In this document: in pieces, positions 43,623 to 53,155 of the stretch
Layout: every line of letters starts with the position of its first letter
Position numbering within the stretch: the stretch's first letter is position 1
NCBI RefSeq assembly: GCF_028595265.1
Contig: NZ_JAQQXP010000002.1
Coordinates: 434,001 to 498,000, forward strand
Length of the DNA: 64,000 nucleotides
Reading direction: 5' to 3'
Source of the DNA: Alteromonas gilva
GTDB lineage: Bacteria; Pseudomonadota; Gammaproteobacteria; Enterobacterales; Alteromonadaceae
The notes under the pieces: generated by a model
What the model was told of the DNA's origin: nothing
What the model saw: only the letters and a program-made list of their open reading frames with translations
The model's database searches: none
Translations under genes and position numbers: made by a program

Positions 43623-44276
43623 ATGATAACGCTGCTGATTGCCGATGATCACCCTTTATACCGCGATGCGCTAAAGGGAGCGTTATCTATTTCGTTGCCC
43701 GAACTGACCATACTGGAAGCGGGTGATCTGACCGCCACCACCGACATCCTTGAAAAACAGGATGTCGATTTATTACTCCTCGACCTTCATATGCCGGGGA
43801 GTAATGACCTATTTGGTTTACTGCATATTCGTAAGCTTTACCCGGATTTACCTGTTGCCGTCGTCTCTGGTACAGAAGACGCTACCGTTATTTCAAAAGT
43901 TGTTGCGGTGGGTGCGCTGGGCTTTATTGCCAAAACCACAAGCGCCGAGAACATCGCCAAAGCCGTACAGGTCATTCTTGATGGCGATATCTGGTTACCT
44001 GAGTCGGTCAGCGAAAAACTTGAGGATATCGATGAAGAGTTTTCTGCGCTGGCTGATAGTGTTGCCAGCCTTACGCCTTCACAATATAAAGTGCTTTGCT
44101 ATATGCGTGATGGCCTGCTGAATAAGCAGATCGGGTATAATCTCGATATCGCCGAAGCAACCGTTAAAGCCCATGTGACCGCTATATTCAGGAAGCTGGG
44201 TATTAATAATCGCACTCAGGCGGTTCTTATTGCGTCCCAACTGGAGCTGGAACCGCCTGCCACCGCTAACAAATAA
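43623..44276 (+). CDS. crbR: LuxR-type response regulator, CrbR-like
   Basis: 217 residues: a receiver domain (about 1-120) with the phospho-acceptor Asp in LLLLDLHMPGS and Lys in FIAKTT, and a LuxR-type DNA-binding domain (about 145-210, LTPSQYKVLCYMRDGLLNKQ). In Vibrio cholerae CrbR is the partner of the SSS-domain kinase CrbS and activates acs, the acetate switch. Here it lies 11 bases after acs with GGAGA before the ATG, and a CrbS-like kinase gene is 5 kb away. The gene symbol rests on this context. Confidence 0.88.
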   Translation: MITLLIADDHPLYRDALKGALSISLPELTILEAGDLTATTDILEKQDVDLLLLDLHMPGSNDLFGLLHIRKLYPDLPVAVVSGTEDATVISKVVAVGALGFIAKTTSAENIAKAVQVILDGDIWLPESVSEKLEDIDEEFSALADSVASLTPSQYKVLCYMRDGLLNKQIGYNLDIAEATVKAHVTAIFRKLGINNRTQAVLIASQLELEPPATANK

Positions 44277-44305
44277 TACCAGGTCAGGTGTTGAACAAGC
44301 GCCAG

Positions 44306-45169
44306 CTAGTTAGGAGCGGGGGTATACAGGATTTGTGAGTAATCGCGCAGCGCTGTCGCACATTCGCCCATGTTATTTGGGTTTGTTAAGCGGATAAGCG
44401 CTCTGCCCGCCATTAATTGCCGGCTACTTTGATACCACGGCTGCTGCTGCAGAAGCTCGGTATATCTGCCGCTGTCGATAATACGCTGAAAGCCGGAGCG
44501 TAGCCGTTTGGCTAATTGATGGTTAGTTTTACTGACATACAGCACATATACCATAGGATAGTGCAACGCATGTAGTGGTGCTATTTGTACCGAATCAAGT
44601 CCAACACCAGCTATTTCATATTCAATCTCAGTCACTGAACGTGGGTAAAAATCGGCTAAGCTCCGATGAATTGCCCGGTAGCCGGCATACCGGCCGGTGT
44701 CTAAAACCGTTATGCCGTTATGTCTTAAAATACCGGCATCGAGCCATCTGCCTGCCTGCGCGGCAATCATGTTTTGCAGCGGTTCGAGGGTGCTTAAGGC
44801 ATCAAAACGCGGATCGTTGTTACGCACTACATTAAGACGATAACCAAAAAGCCCGGCCATCAACGGAACCGCGATGGGTGTGTACTCACGGTTACGTTCT
44901 TCGCTGCACAGCGCCCAAACTACATCGGTAATGCCTAAATTCAAATTACGCAGGTGGCGTTCTTCTGCCACGTCAATTTTTACCGGAATTGTACGAACGC
45001 TGGGGTAATCATCCTCGGTTGCTGACAGAACATCATTGAGCTGTTGTTGCAGGAAGCTGTTCACCGGGTGCCCGGCTGTTAAAGAAGGTATTAACAGTTC
45101 TTCGCCAGTGGCCCTGGCATGGCTGCTTATCAGCATGTAACTGAGCAGCGCGAACAATACGGCTTTCAC
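44306..45169 (-). CDS. Periplasmic binding-protein-like orphan
   Basis: 287 residues from a GTG start, with a signal peptide (about 1-20, ending ARA). The fold resembles family 3 solute-binding proteins, with ADFYPRSVTEIEYEI in the second part and a C-terminal lobe ending near residue 250, but the usual ligand-binding arginine and aspartate cannot be placed with confidence. No transport genes are linked. Such orphan binding proteins are abundant in Alteromonadales. It faces away from crbR and towards the rim genes. Confidence 0.6.
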   Translation of the reverse strand: MKAVLFALLSYMLISSHARATGEELLIPSLTAGHPVNSFLQQQLNDVLSATEDDYPSVRTIPVKIDVAEERHLRNLNLGITDVVWALCSEERNREYTPIAVPLMAGLFGYRLNVVRNNDPRFDALSTLEPLQNMIAAQAGRWLDAGILRHNGITVLDTGRYAGYRAIHRSLADFYPRSVTEIEYEIAGVGLDSVQIAPLHALHYPMVYVLYVSKTNHQLAKRLRSGFQRIIDSGRYTELLQQQPWYQSSRQLMAGRALIRLTNPNNMGECATALRDYSQILYTPAPN

Positions 45170-45239
45170 ATTAAGTACTACTCATCAGAATAACGTCGTA
45201 AACGCTATTATAGGTGAATGCAGACAAATTCGCTGTTCT

Positions 45240-45704
45240 CTACTTCACTTCACCGCCCTGAGGGGTTACCGGCTTGGTCAGCACAAAGTCATACTCGGGA
45301 TCAACATAAAACTTGCCGTTCATCGCCTGACGGCCCATTAACATCAGGTACGTCATTTCGGAGCGATCTGTCAATGTCAGCTTAATACGCCATTTACGGC
45401 TGCCGAGCTCCAGCAATGTTTTAATCACATAACGGCGCTCGCGGGTAGCCGTGGAGCTTTTGATTTTTTTCTGCGACAACACTTTGTGCTCACAGCGAAT
45501 GGTTTTTTTTACGTTATGAATATCCGGATGAATATCAAAGGCTATCCAACGTTCGTCATTCTTATCAAACTCCTGAATGTTGTCGACATGCAAGGAGGAT
45601 GTGGCGGCGCCCGTATCGATGCGCATCACCAGGTTATGAATACCCAGTTCAGGCAGATTACCGAGTTCTAATGCACCGATGAGTTGCTTTGATTTTCTAG
45701 TCAT
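45240..45704 (-). CDS. RimB-type retropepsin-like aspartic protease
   Basis: 154 residues of the ATP-dependent zinc protease/retropepsin-like family (pfam05618). The active-site motif RIDTGAATSSLH (about 28-39) is intact. In Pseudomonas the RimB protein cuts glutamate residues that RimK has added to ribosomal protein S6. It lies 1 base after the AstE-like gene and ends the rimK operon, with start ATGACTAGAAAA. No signal peptide is seen, in line with a ribosome-linked role. Confidence 0.85.
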   Translation of the reverse strand: MTRKSKQLIGALELGNLPELGIHNLVMRIDTGAATSSLHVDNIQEFDKNDERWIAFDIHPDIHNVKKTIRCEHKVLSQKKIKSSTATRERRYVIKTLLELGSRKWRIKLTLTDRSEMTYLMLMGRQAMNGKFYVDPEYDFVLTKPVTPQGGEVK

Positions 45705-45705
45705 A

Positions 45706-46737
45706 CTAAATCGCTACCGTGGTATCCACAGGAATAATGTTGTCCTGGAACAGTTCAACTTGTTCAGCCACTGTATCCGGGGTTTTAAAATAAGCAATAT
45801 GGTAAATTGCTTCACCTTCCTGGGTCAGCGGAATGTTTTGCTTGCCAATCACAACCCCCTCTGCAGGGCTGATTAACGTACCCAGAAACTGCCCGTAGGA
45901 ATCGGCGATAGTCGCCAGTTTATCGCCCTTCTCAACGTGGTCACCGAGCTGAGCCAGGTGATTGATAAAGCCGCTCTCCGGCGCGCGAACCCAGCCACTG
46001 GCGCGGGCGATATACGGTTTTATTGGCACGCCCTTGCTGCGACTTTTGTTCAGCATACCCAAATGTCGCATCACGTTAATAATGCCCCTGACCCCGGCGC
46101 GAATAGAAAACTCATCATAGCGTAGGGCCTGACCGGCTTCATAAAGTAATATTTTAATGCCTGCCTCACTGGCGGTGGCGCGTAATGAGCCATCACGAAT
46201 ATCAGCATTCAGTAATACCGGTACACCAAATGCTTTTGCCATAGCCAGTACTTCCTCATCGTCTAAGTCTGCGCGGATTTGCGGCAGATTACTGCGGTGA
46301 ATTGCACCGGTGTGGAGGTCGATACCAATGTCGCACTTGCTGACAATTTCGTTAAAAAACAAATGCGCCAGGCGCCCGGCCAGGCTGCCTTTGCGACTAC
46401 CAGGAAAGCTGCGATTCAGATCGCGGCGGTCAGGCAGATAGCGGGATTGATTAAGTACGCCATAAACGTTCACGGTCGGCACAGCAATGAGCGTGCCTTT
46501 GAGTCTTTCGATTGAGCGTGACTTAATAAGCCGCGCTATTATCTCGATACCGTTTAGTTCATCCCCGTGCACCGCAGCACTGACAAACAACGTAGGGCCA
46601 GGACGCTTACCGCGCCTGACAAACACCGGAATACTCATGCTGGTGGCGGTGTAAAGTGGAGGCATGTCCAGGGCGATTTTTTTGGTTTCACCCGGGGCAA
46701 TACTGACGCCACCAATCACCAACTCCTCTGCTCCCAT
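45706..46737 (-). CDS. AstE/AspA-type succinylglutamate desuccinylase/aspartoacylase-family protein
   Basis: 343 residues, a zinc-dependent M14-like fold without a signal peptide. Zinc ligands appear as HGDELNGIE (about 58-66) and LHTGAIHRSN (about 141-150). A biotin/lipoyl-like tail (about 265-325, SPAEGVVIGKQN) follows. Unlike AstE of arginine catabolism, the gene sits between rimK and rimB and overlaps the rimK stop by one base (TGATG), so it probably belongs to the S6 modification unit. An in-frame TTG at 46740 is ignored in favour of the ATG. Substrate is unknown. Confidence 0.85.
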   Translation of the reverse strand: MGAEELVIGGVSIAPGETKKIALDMPPLYTATSMSIPVFVRRGKRPGPTLFVSAAVHGDELNGIEIIARLIKSRSIERLKGTLIAVPTVNVYGVLNQSRYLPDRRDLNRSFPGSRKGSLAGRLAHLFFNEIVSKCDIGIDLHTGAIHRSNLPQIRADLDDEEVLAMAKAFGVPVLLNADIRDGSLRATASEAGIKILLYEAGQALRYDEFSIRAGVRGIINVMRHLGMLNKSRSKGVPIKPYIARASGWVRAPESGFINHLAQLGDHVEKGDKLATIADSYGQFLGTLISPAEGVVIGKQNIPLTQEGEAIYHIAYFKTPDTVAEQVELFQDNIIPVDTTVAI

Positions 46738-47642
46738 CAACCTTTTCCTTTTGTTTTAGTGCTGTGTGGCTTTGCCGACTTTTCGATGAAGTCGATAATC
46801 ATGCTGGCAACATCTTTTTTGGTTGCATTTTCAATTCCCTCAAGGCCGGGTGAAGAGTTAACTTCCATAACTACCGGGCCGCGGCTTGAACGTAAAATAT
46901 CGACGCCGCAACAGTTAAGTCCCATGGTCTTTGCCGCATCAACTGCCGTTTTGCGCTCAGCCGGCGATAACCGCACGAGGCTGGCCGAGCCACCACGGTG
47001 TAAATTAGAGCGAAACTCACCGGGAGCTGCCTGGCGTTTCATCGCGGCGATAACTTTACCGCCTACAACAAAGCAGCGAATATCAGCACCACCTGCTTCT
47101 TTAATGTATTCCTGCACCAGAATGCTGGCATTCAGGCCCATGAAAGCTTCGATCATCGCTTCGGCGGTTTTTTGTGTTTCTGCCAATACCACACCAATGC
47201 CCTGAGTGCCTTCCAGCAGTTTGATTACCACGGGCGCACCACCGACGTTTTTTATAACGTCGTCGACCTTATCGGGGTGATGGGCAAAACCGGTACGCGG
47301 CATGCCAATGCCTTTTCTGGATAGCAACTGAAGTGAGCGAAGCTTGTCGCGAGAGCGGCTAATGGCAACAGATTCATTGATACTATAGGTACCCATCATT
47401 TCGAACTGGCGAACAACCGATGTGCCGTAAAAGCTGACTGATGCGCCAATACGCGGAATAACGGCGTCGTAGAGTGGGAGTTTTCTGCCATTATAGCGCA
47501 CTGAAGGGTTACTGCTGGTGATATCCATGTAGCAGTGCATGGTGTCGATAACGTCGACAGTGTGACCTCGTTCCTCGCCAGCCTCTTTAAGGCGACGGGT
47601 AGAGTATAATTTTGAGTTTCTGGATAATATCGCTATGCGCAT
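46737..47642 (-). CDS. rimK: ATP-grasp ligase RimK
   Basis: 301 residues, the normal RimK length. Adds glutamate residues to the C terminus of ribosomal protein S6. N-terminal domain begins MRIAILSRNSKLYSTRRL; the ATP-grasp core carries VVIKLLEGTQGIGVVLAE (about 139-156), IRCFVVGGKVIAAMKR (about 188-203) and the metal-binding EVNSSPGLEGIE (about 274-285). It is first in the rimK-AstE-like-rimB operon. The C terminus is lysine-rich. Identification is firm. Confidence 0.93.
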   Translation of the reverse strand: MRIAILSRNSKLYSTRRLKEAGEERGHTVDVIDTMHCYMDITSSNPSVRYNGRKLPLYDAVIPRIGASVSFYGTSVVRQFEMMGTYSINESVAISRSRDKLRSLQLLSRKGIGMPRTGFAHHPDKVDDVIKNVGGAPVVIKLLEGTQGIGVVLAETQKTAEAMIEAFMGLNASILVQEYIKEAGGADIRCFVVGGKVIAAMKRQAAPGEFRSNLHRGGSASLVRLSPAERKTAVDAAKTMGLNCCGVDILRSSRGPVVMEVNSSPGLEGIENATKKDVASMIIDFIEKSAKPHSTKTKGKG

Positions 47643-48098
47643 TGTAAAGCCTGATTATAGTTACGGCAAAAGCGGCATACTTTGCCTTATATGAATGGAG
47701 TGTAAAACGAATTAATTTTATCGTCACGGTATGAATTATTCCCGCTTTCAATAGATTAATCGAGGAATGAGTAAGTCAGGTAAGCATGCCTCGTATTTAT
47801 ACAGCTTAATTCATTTGCACAAAACTGGATAGCCACAATACAAAGATTACAAACCAGCCGTAAAAAACCATGGTGCTGACAGCGGTTTGTGTTGGTTCGC
47901 CAGTCATATTATCTGTAATGACGATGGCGGCTTAAACCCGACAGCCTGCTTTTAGCAAACAAAACGTATCAGTTGCGCATCTTTAAAGTGTCAGGTTGTC
48001 GTTAAAGTGCGGCCTGGTTAACTAAACAAACAGCATACTGGCTGACCACAGAGCAGGGGCCATAAGTAGGTATTGGCAACGGCGGCTCCATCAGGGGG
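47643..48098. other. 455-base gap between rimK and the TetR gene
   Basis: Contains the rimK promoter region. On the minus strand at 47806-47907 there is a 33-codon frame (MTGEPTQTAVSTMVFYGWFV...) with one hydrophobic helix, treated as a separate entry. Nothing else is evident. Confidence 0.4.
47806..47907 (-). CDS. Possible 33-residue single-span membrane peptide
   Basis: A short frame with a polar N terminus (about 12 residues) and one strongly hydrophobic, aromatic-rich segment VFYGWFVIFVLWLSSFV before the end. This is the typical shape of bacterial small membrane proteins. No ribosome binding site is visible before its ATG, and no family is recognised, so it may be chance. Confidence 0.3.
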   Translation of the reverse strand: MTGEPTQTAVSTMVFYGWFVIFVLWLSSFVQMN

Positions 48099-48674
48099 TT
48101 ATATGCCTCCCAGTATTAAGCGGGCTTGTTGGCGGCAGGCGCTTAACATACTGACTACCAGGCTTTGATCCTCGATAGTTCTTGCCACCGCCACCGCGCC
48201 AATAATCATCGAGGTTAAGCCCAGAATATCTTGTTCGGTGCACGGCGCATTCTGACGTGCATAATGCCAAATCAATTTGTTCATGTTCTGATAGGTATGG
48301 GTATAGGCTGTTTTCGCCGCTGTATCACGGGAAACCACATCAGTGGCCAAAAATGCCAGCGGGCAGGGCCGTTCGCCATTGACATGGGCGACGCTCAGAT
48401 ACTGGTCGAGCAATTGCCCCAGCCACGCACTTGTTGATATCTCTGCAGGCTTTCGTTCTGCCAGCGAGGTATTAAATGCCGAGAATGTCAGGGCTTCTTT
48501 GTATAGCTCAGATTTACTCTTAAAGTGAGCGTAAAAAGCGCCCCGGGTTAAACCGCTATCCCGCATTACCTCATCAATGGTTACCGCACTGTATCCCCTG
48601 GACGAAAATAACGTATAGGCATGTTTGAGAATAATCTGTCTGGTTCGTTGTTTATGTGCTTTTGAGTATGGCAA
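48099..48674 (-). CDS. TetR-family transcriptional regulator
   Basis: 191 residues from a TTG start. TetR helix-turn-helix (about 10-55, ILKHAYTLFSSRGYSAVTIDEVM then LTRGAFYAHF) with a ligand-binding C-terminal domain. An upstream ATG at 48710 has no ribosome site; the TTG at 48674 gives MPYSKAHKQRTR, a common N terminus of this family, with GAGG 7 bases before it. The divergent MAPEG gene starts 86 bases away, and such neighbours are often regulator and target. Its ligand is unknown. Confidence 0.85.
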   Translation of the reverse strand: MPYSKAHKQRTRQIILKHAYTLFSSRGYSAVTIDEVMRDSGLTRGAFYAHFKSKSELYKEALTFSAFNTSLAERKPAEISTSAWLGQLLDQYLSVAHVNGERPCPLAFLATDVVSRDTAAKTAYTHTYQNMNKLIWHYARQNAPCTEQDILGLTSMIIGAVAVARTIEDQSLVVSMLSACRQQARLILGGI

Positions 48675-48759
48675 GGTGATGCCTCGGGATTTAAATATGT
48701 TCTTTATCATAAATAGATTGTTGATAACCTCAAGGCTTATATACCAACGCAAGGGCTTA

Positions 48760-49161
48760 ATGATGATTTATGCAATGTTTAGTATGGCCATGTTAACCAT
48801 TTTGGTTGGCCTGATAGTGGTTAAGGTAAGAGTTCAAAGTGTAAAAAGTGGCCAGCTCAGGGTTGGATACTTTAAGTTGATGCAGGGCGATAAGGCGCCA
48901 GAGGCCATTATTAAAACCACGCGGTGCTTTAATAACTTATTTGAGATCCCGGTATTGTTTTATGTGGTGTGTACCTTGTATGTAAGCCTGGGGATCCACA
49001 GCATGCTGGCACTGACAGCGGCTTGGTTGTTTGTCCTGTGCAGATATGCCCAGGCTTATATCCATATAACCTACAATCACGTGGGCCACCGCATGTATAC
49101 ATTCGCAGGCTCGGTATTATGCATGTGCATACTGTGGATAAATCTGGTCATCAATGTGTAG
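48760..49161 (+). CDS. MAPEG-family membrane protein
   Basis: About 133 residues with four transmembrane helices. The MAPEG motif is seen in RCFNNLFEIPVLFYVVCTLY (about 62-81) with the conserved Asn and Glu-Ile-Pro, and RYAQAYIHITYNHVGHR (about 98-114). Members include microsomal glutathione S-transferases; bacterial MAPEG proteins may detoxify lipid or aldehyde products. ATGs at 48760 and 48763 are both possible. Divergent from the TetR-type gene, probably its target. Confidence 0.85.
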   Translation: MMIYAMFSMAMLTILVGLIVVKVRVQSVKSGQLRVGYFKLMQGDKAPEAIIKTTRCFNNLFEIPVLFYVVCTLYVSLGIHSMLALTAAWLFVLCRYAQAYIHITYNHVGHRMYTFAGSVLCMCILWINLVINV

Positions 49162-49197
49162 TGTGTGTCGCCATCTGGATGGCGGCACATGAACGGC

Positions 49198-52100
49198 TTA
49201 ATCAATATGCTTGATATGACGCGTCATGCTTTTCAGCAGGGCTCTGAGCTTGGCGGGCTTCAGAGGTTTACTCAAGTAATTTACGCCCTGTTCTTTGCAG
49301 CGCGCCACAAGCGCTTCATCGTGGGTTGCTGTCACTAACGACGCGGGAATGACAATATCCAGATGATGACGAATGGTATTTATCAGATCAAGGCCGTTTA
49401 TGTCTGGCCCCAATTGATAATCCATCAATAAAATTTGCGGCGAAAAATGCTCCGCCTTGGCAATGGCGTCATGCCAGTTATCGGCCAGCACCGTGCTTAT
49501 CCCCCAGCGTTCCAACAAGGTTTGCAAGGCATCGAGGTTTTCCTGCTGATCGTCAACACATAATACGCGTAAACCAGAGAACGAAGCGGTGGGGTTTATT
49601 GGCGTACTACTTTTTGTTTGTAGTGGCTCAGCCATTGGCACACAGACCGAAAAGCAGCTTCCCCGGCCGACCTCTGAATCTACAGTTACCTGGCAGTGCA
49701 TTTGCTGACTCAGGCGTCTCACTACGCCGAGGCCAAGGCCAATGCCGTGCTCGGCACTTTCGTTGGTGCGGTAGAAGTCGCTAAAAATAAGCGCCTGTTG
49801 CTCCTCAGAAATACCAATACCGGTATCGCGTACTTGTATGAGTATTTTGTCGGCACGGCGTCTGGCAGAAATCAATACTTTACCCTGATCGGTGTACTTC
49901 ACTGCGTTGGATAACAGGTTTTGAATAATCCTGTATAAGAAGGTTTTATCTACAAATACCCAGTAATCAGGCATGCGAGTACGTAGTTGCAAACCCTTCT
50001 CTTTGGCCCGCATTGATAACTCATCCACAATGGGGTCGCAAATTTCATGTATGTTCACCACTTCCGGGTTGGGCTTAAGTTCACCCTGATCAAGCCGGGA
50101 GATGTCCAGCAGTGTGGCAATAAGTGCTTCACTGGATGTCACGGAGTGGTTCAGCTTGGTGACTATACTGCTCACCGGTGGCGGCAACTGCGCTTCCTGT
50201 AAGGCCGATACATACAGCTTCGCGGCATTCAGGGGCTGCAGCACATCGTGGCTGGCCAGTGCCAGAAAGCGCGTTTTGCTGGCGTTAGCATCTTCAGCTT
50301 GTTTGCGGGCGCGGATCAGTTCTTTTTCGACATCACGACGACGTTCTATCTCAAGGCGTAGTTCGGCGTTTATCGAGTGCACTTCTTCGGTACGTTTTTT
50401 AATGCGCAGCTCAAGGTTTACGTTAGATTCCTCCAGTGCTTGCTGAATTTCGACGTGGCCGGTAATGTCATTAAAACTGGTAACAAAACCACCGCCAGGC
50501 AGCGGATTGCCGACCATTTCTATTACCCGGCCATCACTGCGCTGCCGGGTAAAACGGTGGGGGGTGCCAGAACGTAAATGTTCCAGGCGTTTTTCGATTT
50601 CTTCTTCGATATCGTTGACCCCGAACTCGCCGCGTTCAGCGTTGTAACGGATGAGCTTTTCGATAGGTGTACCCACCGATAAAAAGTCTTCGGGGTAGGA
50701 ATACAACGAGGCGTACTGTTTATTCCATGCCACCAGATTAAGATGCTTATCAATCACACTGATACCCTGATCCATATTTTCCAGCGAGGTTAACAGCGCA
50801 GTCATGTTAAATTGCATGGCCTGTGTCGTGTCATCAAAAAAATTGATGACCTCGGTAAAGTCGAGTTTTTTACCGCGCAGAACACTGTCGATGAGCGCTT
50901 TAGCACTTGATGCGCCAATAACACCGCCGAGTGCCCGTTCGCAGAAAGCCATAAACCCTTCATCGGGAGCATCAGACGTTTCTAGTTTGCAGTGATGTAA
51001 CTGTTGATATTCGTTAACCAGTTGCTGACAGCGGCCAGTGCCCATGAAGGTTGAGAGTAAGGTGATCAAGTCGGCGATGGTGATATTGATGGTTTGGTTT
51101 TTTCCCGGGGTGTTGCGAACTTCGGCGGGGGAAACGAATGCCTCAGCCTGAATACGGTCGATTAAGCGGGCCGGAGCAAACCATGAGAACACTGAGTAGG
51201 CAATGGCGTTGGTGATTAAGCTGATGATTGCCCCCTGGCTAAGCAGTTCACTTTGCTCAAAGTCAGACATCGCATCGTTAACAATGGGCAGCACCAGCCA
51301 CATGATCCAGGTGGTCAGGCCAACCATTAATCCTGCATATACGCCATGCGCATGACCGCGTTTCCAGTAAAGTCCGCCAAGTACCGCTGGTAACAGTTGA
51401 ATTACTAAAGAAAATGCAATCAAACCAATAGAATGCAAAGAGCGGCTGCCGGTCATTTGTTGGTGATATAAAAACGCCAGTAACAGGATAATACCTATAA
51501 TGACACGCCGAATAAGTCGAATACGTTTGCCGTAATCACCGTAAGATGAAGAGTGCTGTTTAATGGCGAGTAACCGGGGTAATACCACGTCGTTGGTTAG
51601 CATAGTACTGAGCGTTAGTGTGGCGACAATGATCATGGCAGTGGCAGCTGATAATCCACCTACAAAGACAAGCATTTGTAACAACACCGATTCGGAATGC
51701 ATGGCCAACGATAAAACATAGGTGTCAGGTTCTACGGCATTATTTGCAAACACCGCTTCGCCAGCCATGGCGATAACCGGAATTACCGCGGCAGTAATTG
51801 CCAGATAAAGCGGAAATAGCCAGCGTGCAGTTTTCAAATGTTTAAGGCTTAAATTATCCACAATCGCGACATGAAACTGACGTGGCAGGCAGATTATAGC
51901 GGCAGCTGCCATGATGGTTTGGGCAAAAAAGGTAAAGGATGAAAACTGCGACAGGGCTTCATCAGTATAAAACTTGGCCAGAATGGGGGTGGTTTCGGTG
52001 GTATACCACGCCTGGTACCCGACAACTGCGACCAGTACCAACGCCAGCAACTTGATTGTGGATTCAAAAGATATTGCCAGTATCAGGCCCCGTCGATATT

Positions 52101-52629
52101 CGGTTACGTCGGTTTGTTTGGTGCCAAAATAAATCGCAAACAGCGCAATGAAGGCTGTTGCCAGCACAATAATAAACTGGCTGTTGGGTTGATGGGTAAG
52201 CAGTTTAAAGGTAGCGCCGATGGCTTTTAATTGCAGTGCAATGTAAGGAATAGTCGCCATTAAAGCGATAATGGTGACTAACAACGCCACGGGTTGACGT
52301 TTGCCGTACCGGGATGCAATAAAGTCTGCAATGGTATTGATATGCTGCTTTTTACTGACCAGCGTCAGTTTAAAGATAAACCGGTAGCCAATAATGTAGA
52401 CCAGTACAGGACCAAGAAGTATCGGCAAGTAAATCCAGGTATCCCGGGTGGCCTGGCCTACCGCGCCAAAAAACGTCCACGCTGTACAGTAAATGGCTAA
52501 CGCCAGAGAGTAGATTACCGGATGTGAAGTTATCCATCTGGCCGTCGGAGAATTTCTATCGCCCCAACTGGCAATGTAAAATAATAAAAATAAATACAGC
52601 AGTGCAAGCGTAACCCAACCGAACGTCAT
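49198..52629 (-). CDS. crbS: SSS-domain hybrid sensor kinase, CrbS-like
   Basis: 1143 residues. N-terminal sodium/solute symporter-type membrane domain (about 1-480, about 13 helices), a linker, a PAS domain (about 615-730), a coiled coil (about 735-785), then a histidine kinase domain with His794 (ASHDVLQPLNA), an HATPase domain and a C-terminal receiver with Asp1070 (LMDYQLGPD). In Vibrio CrbS controls acs through CrbR in response to acetate. This gene is divergent from the DUF4212/ActP-like symporter genes and 5 kb from acs-crbR. It may sense or transport its own signal through the SSS domain. Confidence 0.9.
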   Translation of the reverse strand: MTFGWVTLALLYLFLLFYIASWGDRNSPTARWITSHPVIYSLALAIYCTAWTFFGAVGQATRDTWIYLPILLGPVLVYIIGYRFIFKLTLVSKKQHINTIADFIASRYGKRQPVALLVTIIALMATIPYIALQLKAIGATFKLLTHQPNSQFIIVLATAFIALFAIYFGTKQTDVTEYRRGLILAISFESTIKLLALVLVAVVGYQAWYTTETTPILAKFYTDEALSQFSSFTFFAQTIMAAAAIICLPRQFHVAIVDNLSLKHLKTARWLFPLYLAITAAVIPVIAMAGEAVFANNAVEPDTYVLSLAMHSESVLLQMLVFVGGLSAATAMIIVATLTLSTMLTNDVVLPRLLAIKQHSSSYGDYGKRIRLIRRVIIGIILLLAFLYHQQMTGSRSLHSIGLIAFSLVIQLLPAVLGGLYWKRGHAHGVYAGLMVGLTTWIMWLVLPIVNDAMSDFEQSELLSQGAIISLITNAIAYSVFSWFAPARLIDRIQAEAFVSPAEVRNTPGKNQTINITIADLITLLSTFMGTGRCQQLVNEYQQLHHCKLETSDAPDEGFMAFCERALGGVIGASSAKALIDSVLRGKKLDFTEVINFFDDTTQAMQFNMTALLTSLENMDQGISVIDKHLNLVAWNKQYASLYSYPEDFLSVGTPIEKLIRYNAERGEFGVNDIEEEIEKRLEHLRSGTPHRFTRQRSDGRVIEMVGNPLPGGGFVTSFNDITGHVEIQQALEESNVNLELRIKKRTEEVHSINAELRLEIERRRDVEKELIRARKQAEDANASKTRFLALASHDVLQPLNAAKLYVSALQEAQLPPPVSSIVTKLNHSVTSSEALIATLLDISRLDQGELKPNPEVVNIHEICDPIVDELSMRAKEKGLQLRTRMPDYWVFVDKTFLYRIIQNLLSNAVKYTDQGKVLISARRRADKILIQVRDTGIGISEEQQALIFSDFYRTNESAEHGIGLGLGVVRRLSQQMHCQVTVDSEVGRGSCFSVCVPMAEPLQTKSSTPINPTASFSGLRVLCVDDQQENLDALQTLLERWGISTVLADNWHDAIAKAEHFSPQILLMDYQLGPDINGLDLINTIRHHLDIVIPASLVTATHDEALVARCKEQGVNYLSKPLKPAKLRALLKSMTRHIKHID

Positions 52630-52884
52630 GCCTTGTCCTAACAGGTTTTTAACATATCTGGTGACATTATACGCAACCCTCTCATCACCGACCTACGACC
52701 ATGGTCGCATTTCTTGATCGAATCGGCACGTCTAGAGTATACCGGAAGCTCCTAATTATGCGATTTTTAGGCGATTTTGGCGCTGTGAAGAAAAGTTTGG
52801 AATCGCTAAAGTCGCCTGTGAAGCTTGTCGTTAGGAAAATGTAAAAAAAATACATCGAGTTAACCTGTTTATGAGGACGGAAAG

Positions 52885-53151
52885 ATGGCATTTAGAAATG
52901 ATGACGACAAAACGGCGTATTGGAAAGAGAACCTCTCTATCCTCGCCAAATTGTTAGTAGTCTGGTTTGTCGTGTCTTTTGGCGCCGGCATTCTATTTGT
53001 GGACGTGCTGAACGAGATCCAGTTCTTTGGCTTTAAGCTGGGATTCTGGTTTGCACAACAAGGTGCAATATATGTGTTCGTTGTGCTCATTTTTGTTTAT
53101 ATGGCCAAGATGAATGCGTTGGACAAAAAATACGGCGTAGACGAGGAGTAA
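52885..53151 (+). CDS. DUF4212 small subunit of sodium:solute symporter (YjcH-like)
   Basis: 88 residues with two transmembrane helices (about 19-38 and 54-73) and the family start YWKENLSILAKLLVVWFVVSF. DUF4212 proteins are encoded next to VC_2705-type symporters and probably serve as their small subunit. GAGGA lies before the ATG; the symporter gene begins 4 bases later. Divergent from the CrbS-like kinase gene, suggesting control by it. Confidence 0.88.
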   Translation: MAFRNDDDKTAYWKENLSILAKLLVVWFVVSFGAGILFVDVLNEIQFFGFKLGFWFAQQGAIYVFVVLIFVYMAKMNALDKKYGVDEE

Positions 53152-53155
53152 TCCA

